A stretch of DNA of 60,583 nt from Sphaerochaeta sp. UBA5849 (GTDB lineage: Bacteria; Spirochaetota; Spirochaetia; Sphaerochaetales; Sphaerochaetaceae), in assembly GCA_002432715.1 (NCBI GenBank), contig DJGJ01000037.1, positions 58,947 to 119,529 of the forward strand, given 5' to 3'. Each line of letters opens with the position of its first letter. Within the stretch, counting starts at the first letter, position 1. Shown here one piece after another: positions 60,568-60,583 of the stretch. A program made the position numbers and the translations under genes. Below the pieces are notes generated by a model that worked only from the letters and a program-made list of their open reading frames with translations, was not told the DNA's origin and made no database searches.

Positions 60568-60583
60568 TTCCCGGTAGTTTTCC

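Noticed and set aside
1..60583. tRNA or rRNA genes
   Set aside because: The gaps between genes are short and none contains a recognisable T-loop or cloverleaf; none is reported.

Overview
The window reads as chromosomal DNA of a free-living or gut-type anaerobic spirochaete, most like Sphaerochaeta. The clues are a class I (archaeal-type) lysyl-tRNA synthetase, an EF-G with the spirochaete/planctomycete/mitochondrial P-loop variant (AHIDSGKTT), many lipoproteins with signal peptide and lipobox, an electron-bifurcating [FeFe] hydrogenase operon under a divergent Rex regulator, and a moderately GC-rich, very tightly packed layout. The genus is inference; no rRNA or tRNA gene is visible.

Layout. 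0-8 kb: a KaiC/RecA-like ATPase, EF-G, a HIT hydrolase with a zinc-ribbon protein and a coiled-coil lipoprotein, a DUF308 membrane protein, a YjjG-type phosphatase and an FKBP lipoprotein. 8-14.7 kb (minus): a translationally coupled operon def-fmt-patatin/outer-membrane esterase-yhcC-vanZ-fumA-fumB. 14.9-21.6 kb (minus): glpK-cdaA-cdaR-acpS-truA-udg-priA, again with overlapping genes, coupling c-di-AMP synthesis to housekeeping genes. 21.7-23.8 kb (plus): a DRTGG protein, an anti-sigma-like ATPase and a degenerate [FeFe]-hydrogenase-like iron-sulfur protein, probably a redox/H2-sensing module. 23.8-37.3 kb: an M16C protease, endonuclease IV, a glycerophosphodiesterase, peptidase T and a run of surface lipoproteins and predicted beta-barrels. 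37.7-43.6 kb: hydA, hydB, a 2Fe-2S protein, a GHKL ATPase and hydC on the minus strand, and rex on the plus strand with a candidate Rex operator lying over its own -10 box. 43.6-47.4 kb: clpP, an MFS-HEAT fusion and an EEP-family lipoprotein.

47.5-53.6 kb is an accessory, visibly AT-richer defence-type island between clpP and era. It holds two separate ATPase + TOPRIM-like pairs: a little-characterised AAA15/EGPSD pair, and an RloA/RloB (AbiL-like) pair. A Schlafen/AlbA_2-type regulator lies between them. The RloAB pair is bracketed by an almost identical 53-bp direct repeat, as expected of a discrete insertion or duplication. 53.6-59 kb returns to core genes: era, a flavin reductase, lysS, rlpA and an FAD amine-oxidase/desaturase-type enzyme. 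The window ends in a second accessory module: a helix-turn-helix protein and a nucleotidyltransferase resembling an AbiE-type toxin-antitoxin pair, whose toxin gene looks cut short.

Two genome-architecture patterns recur. Almost every convergent gene pair overlaps or abuts at its stop codons. Several genes (def, lysS, rlpA, nfo, the DRTGG gene) have a good -10 box 6-9 nt before the start codon and no ribosome binding site, suggesting leaderless mRNAs.
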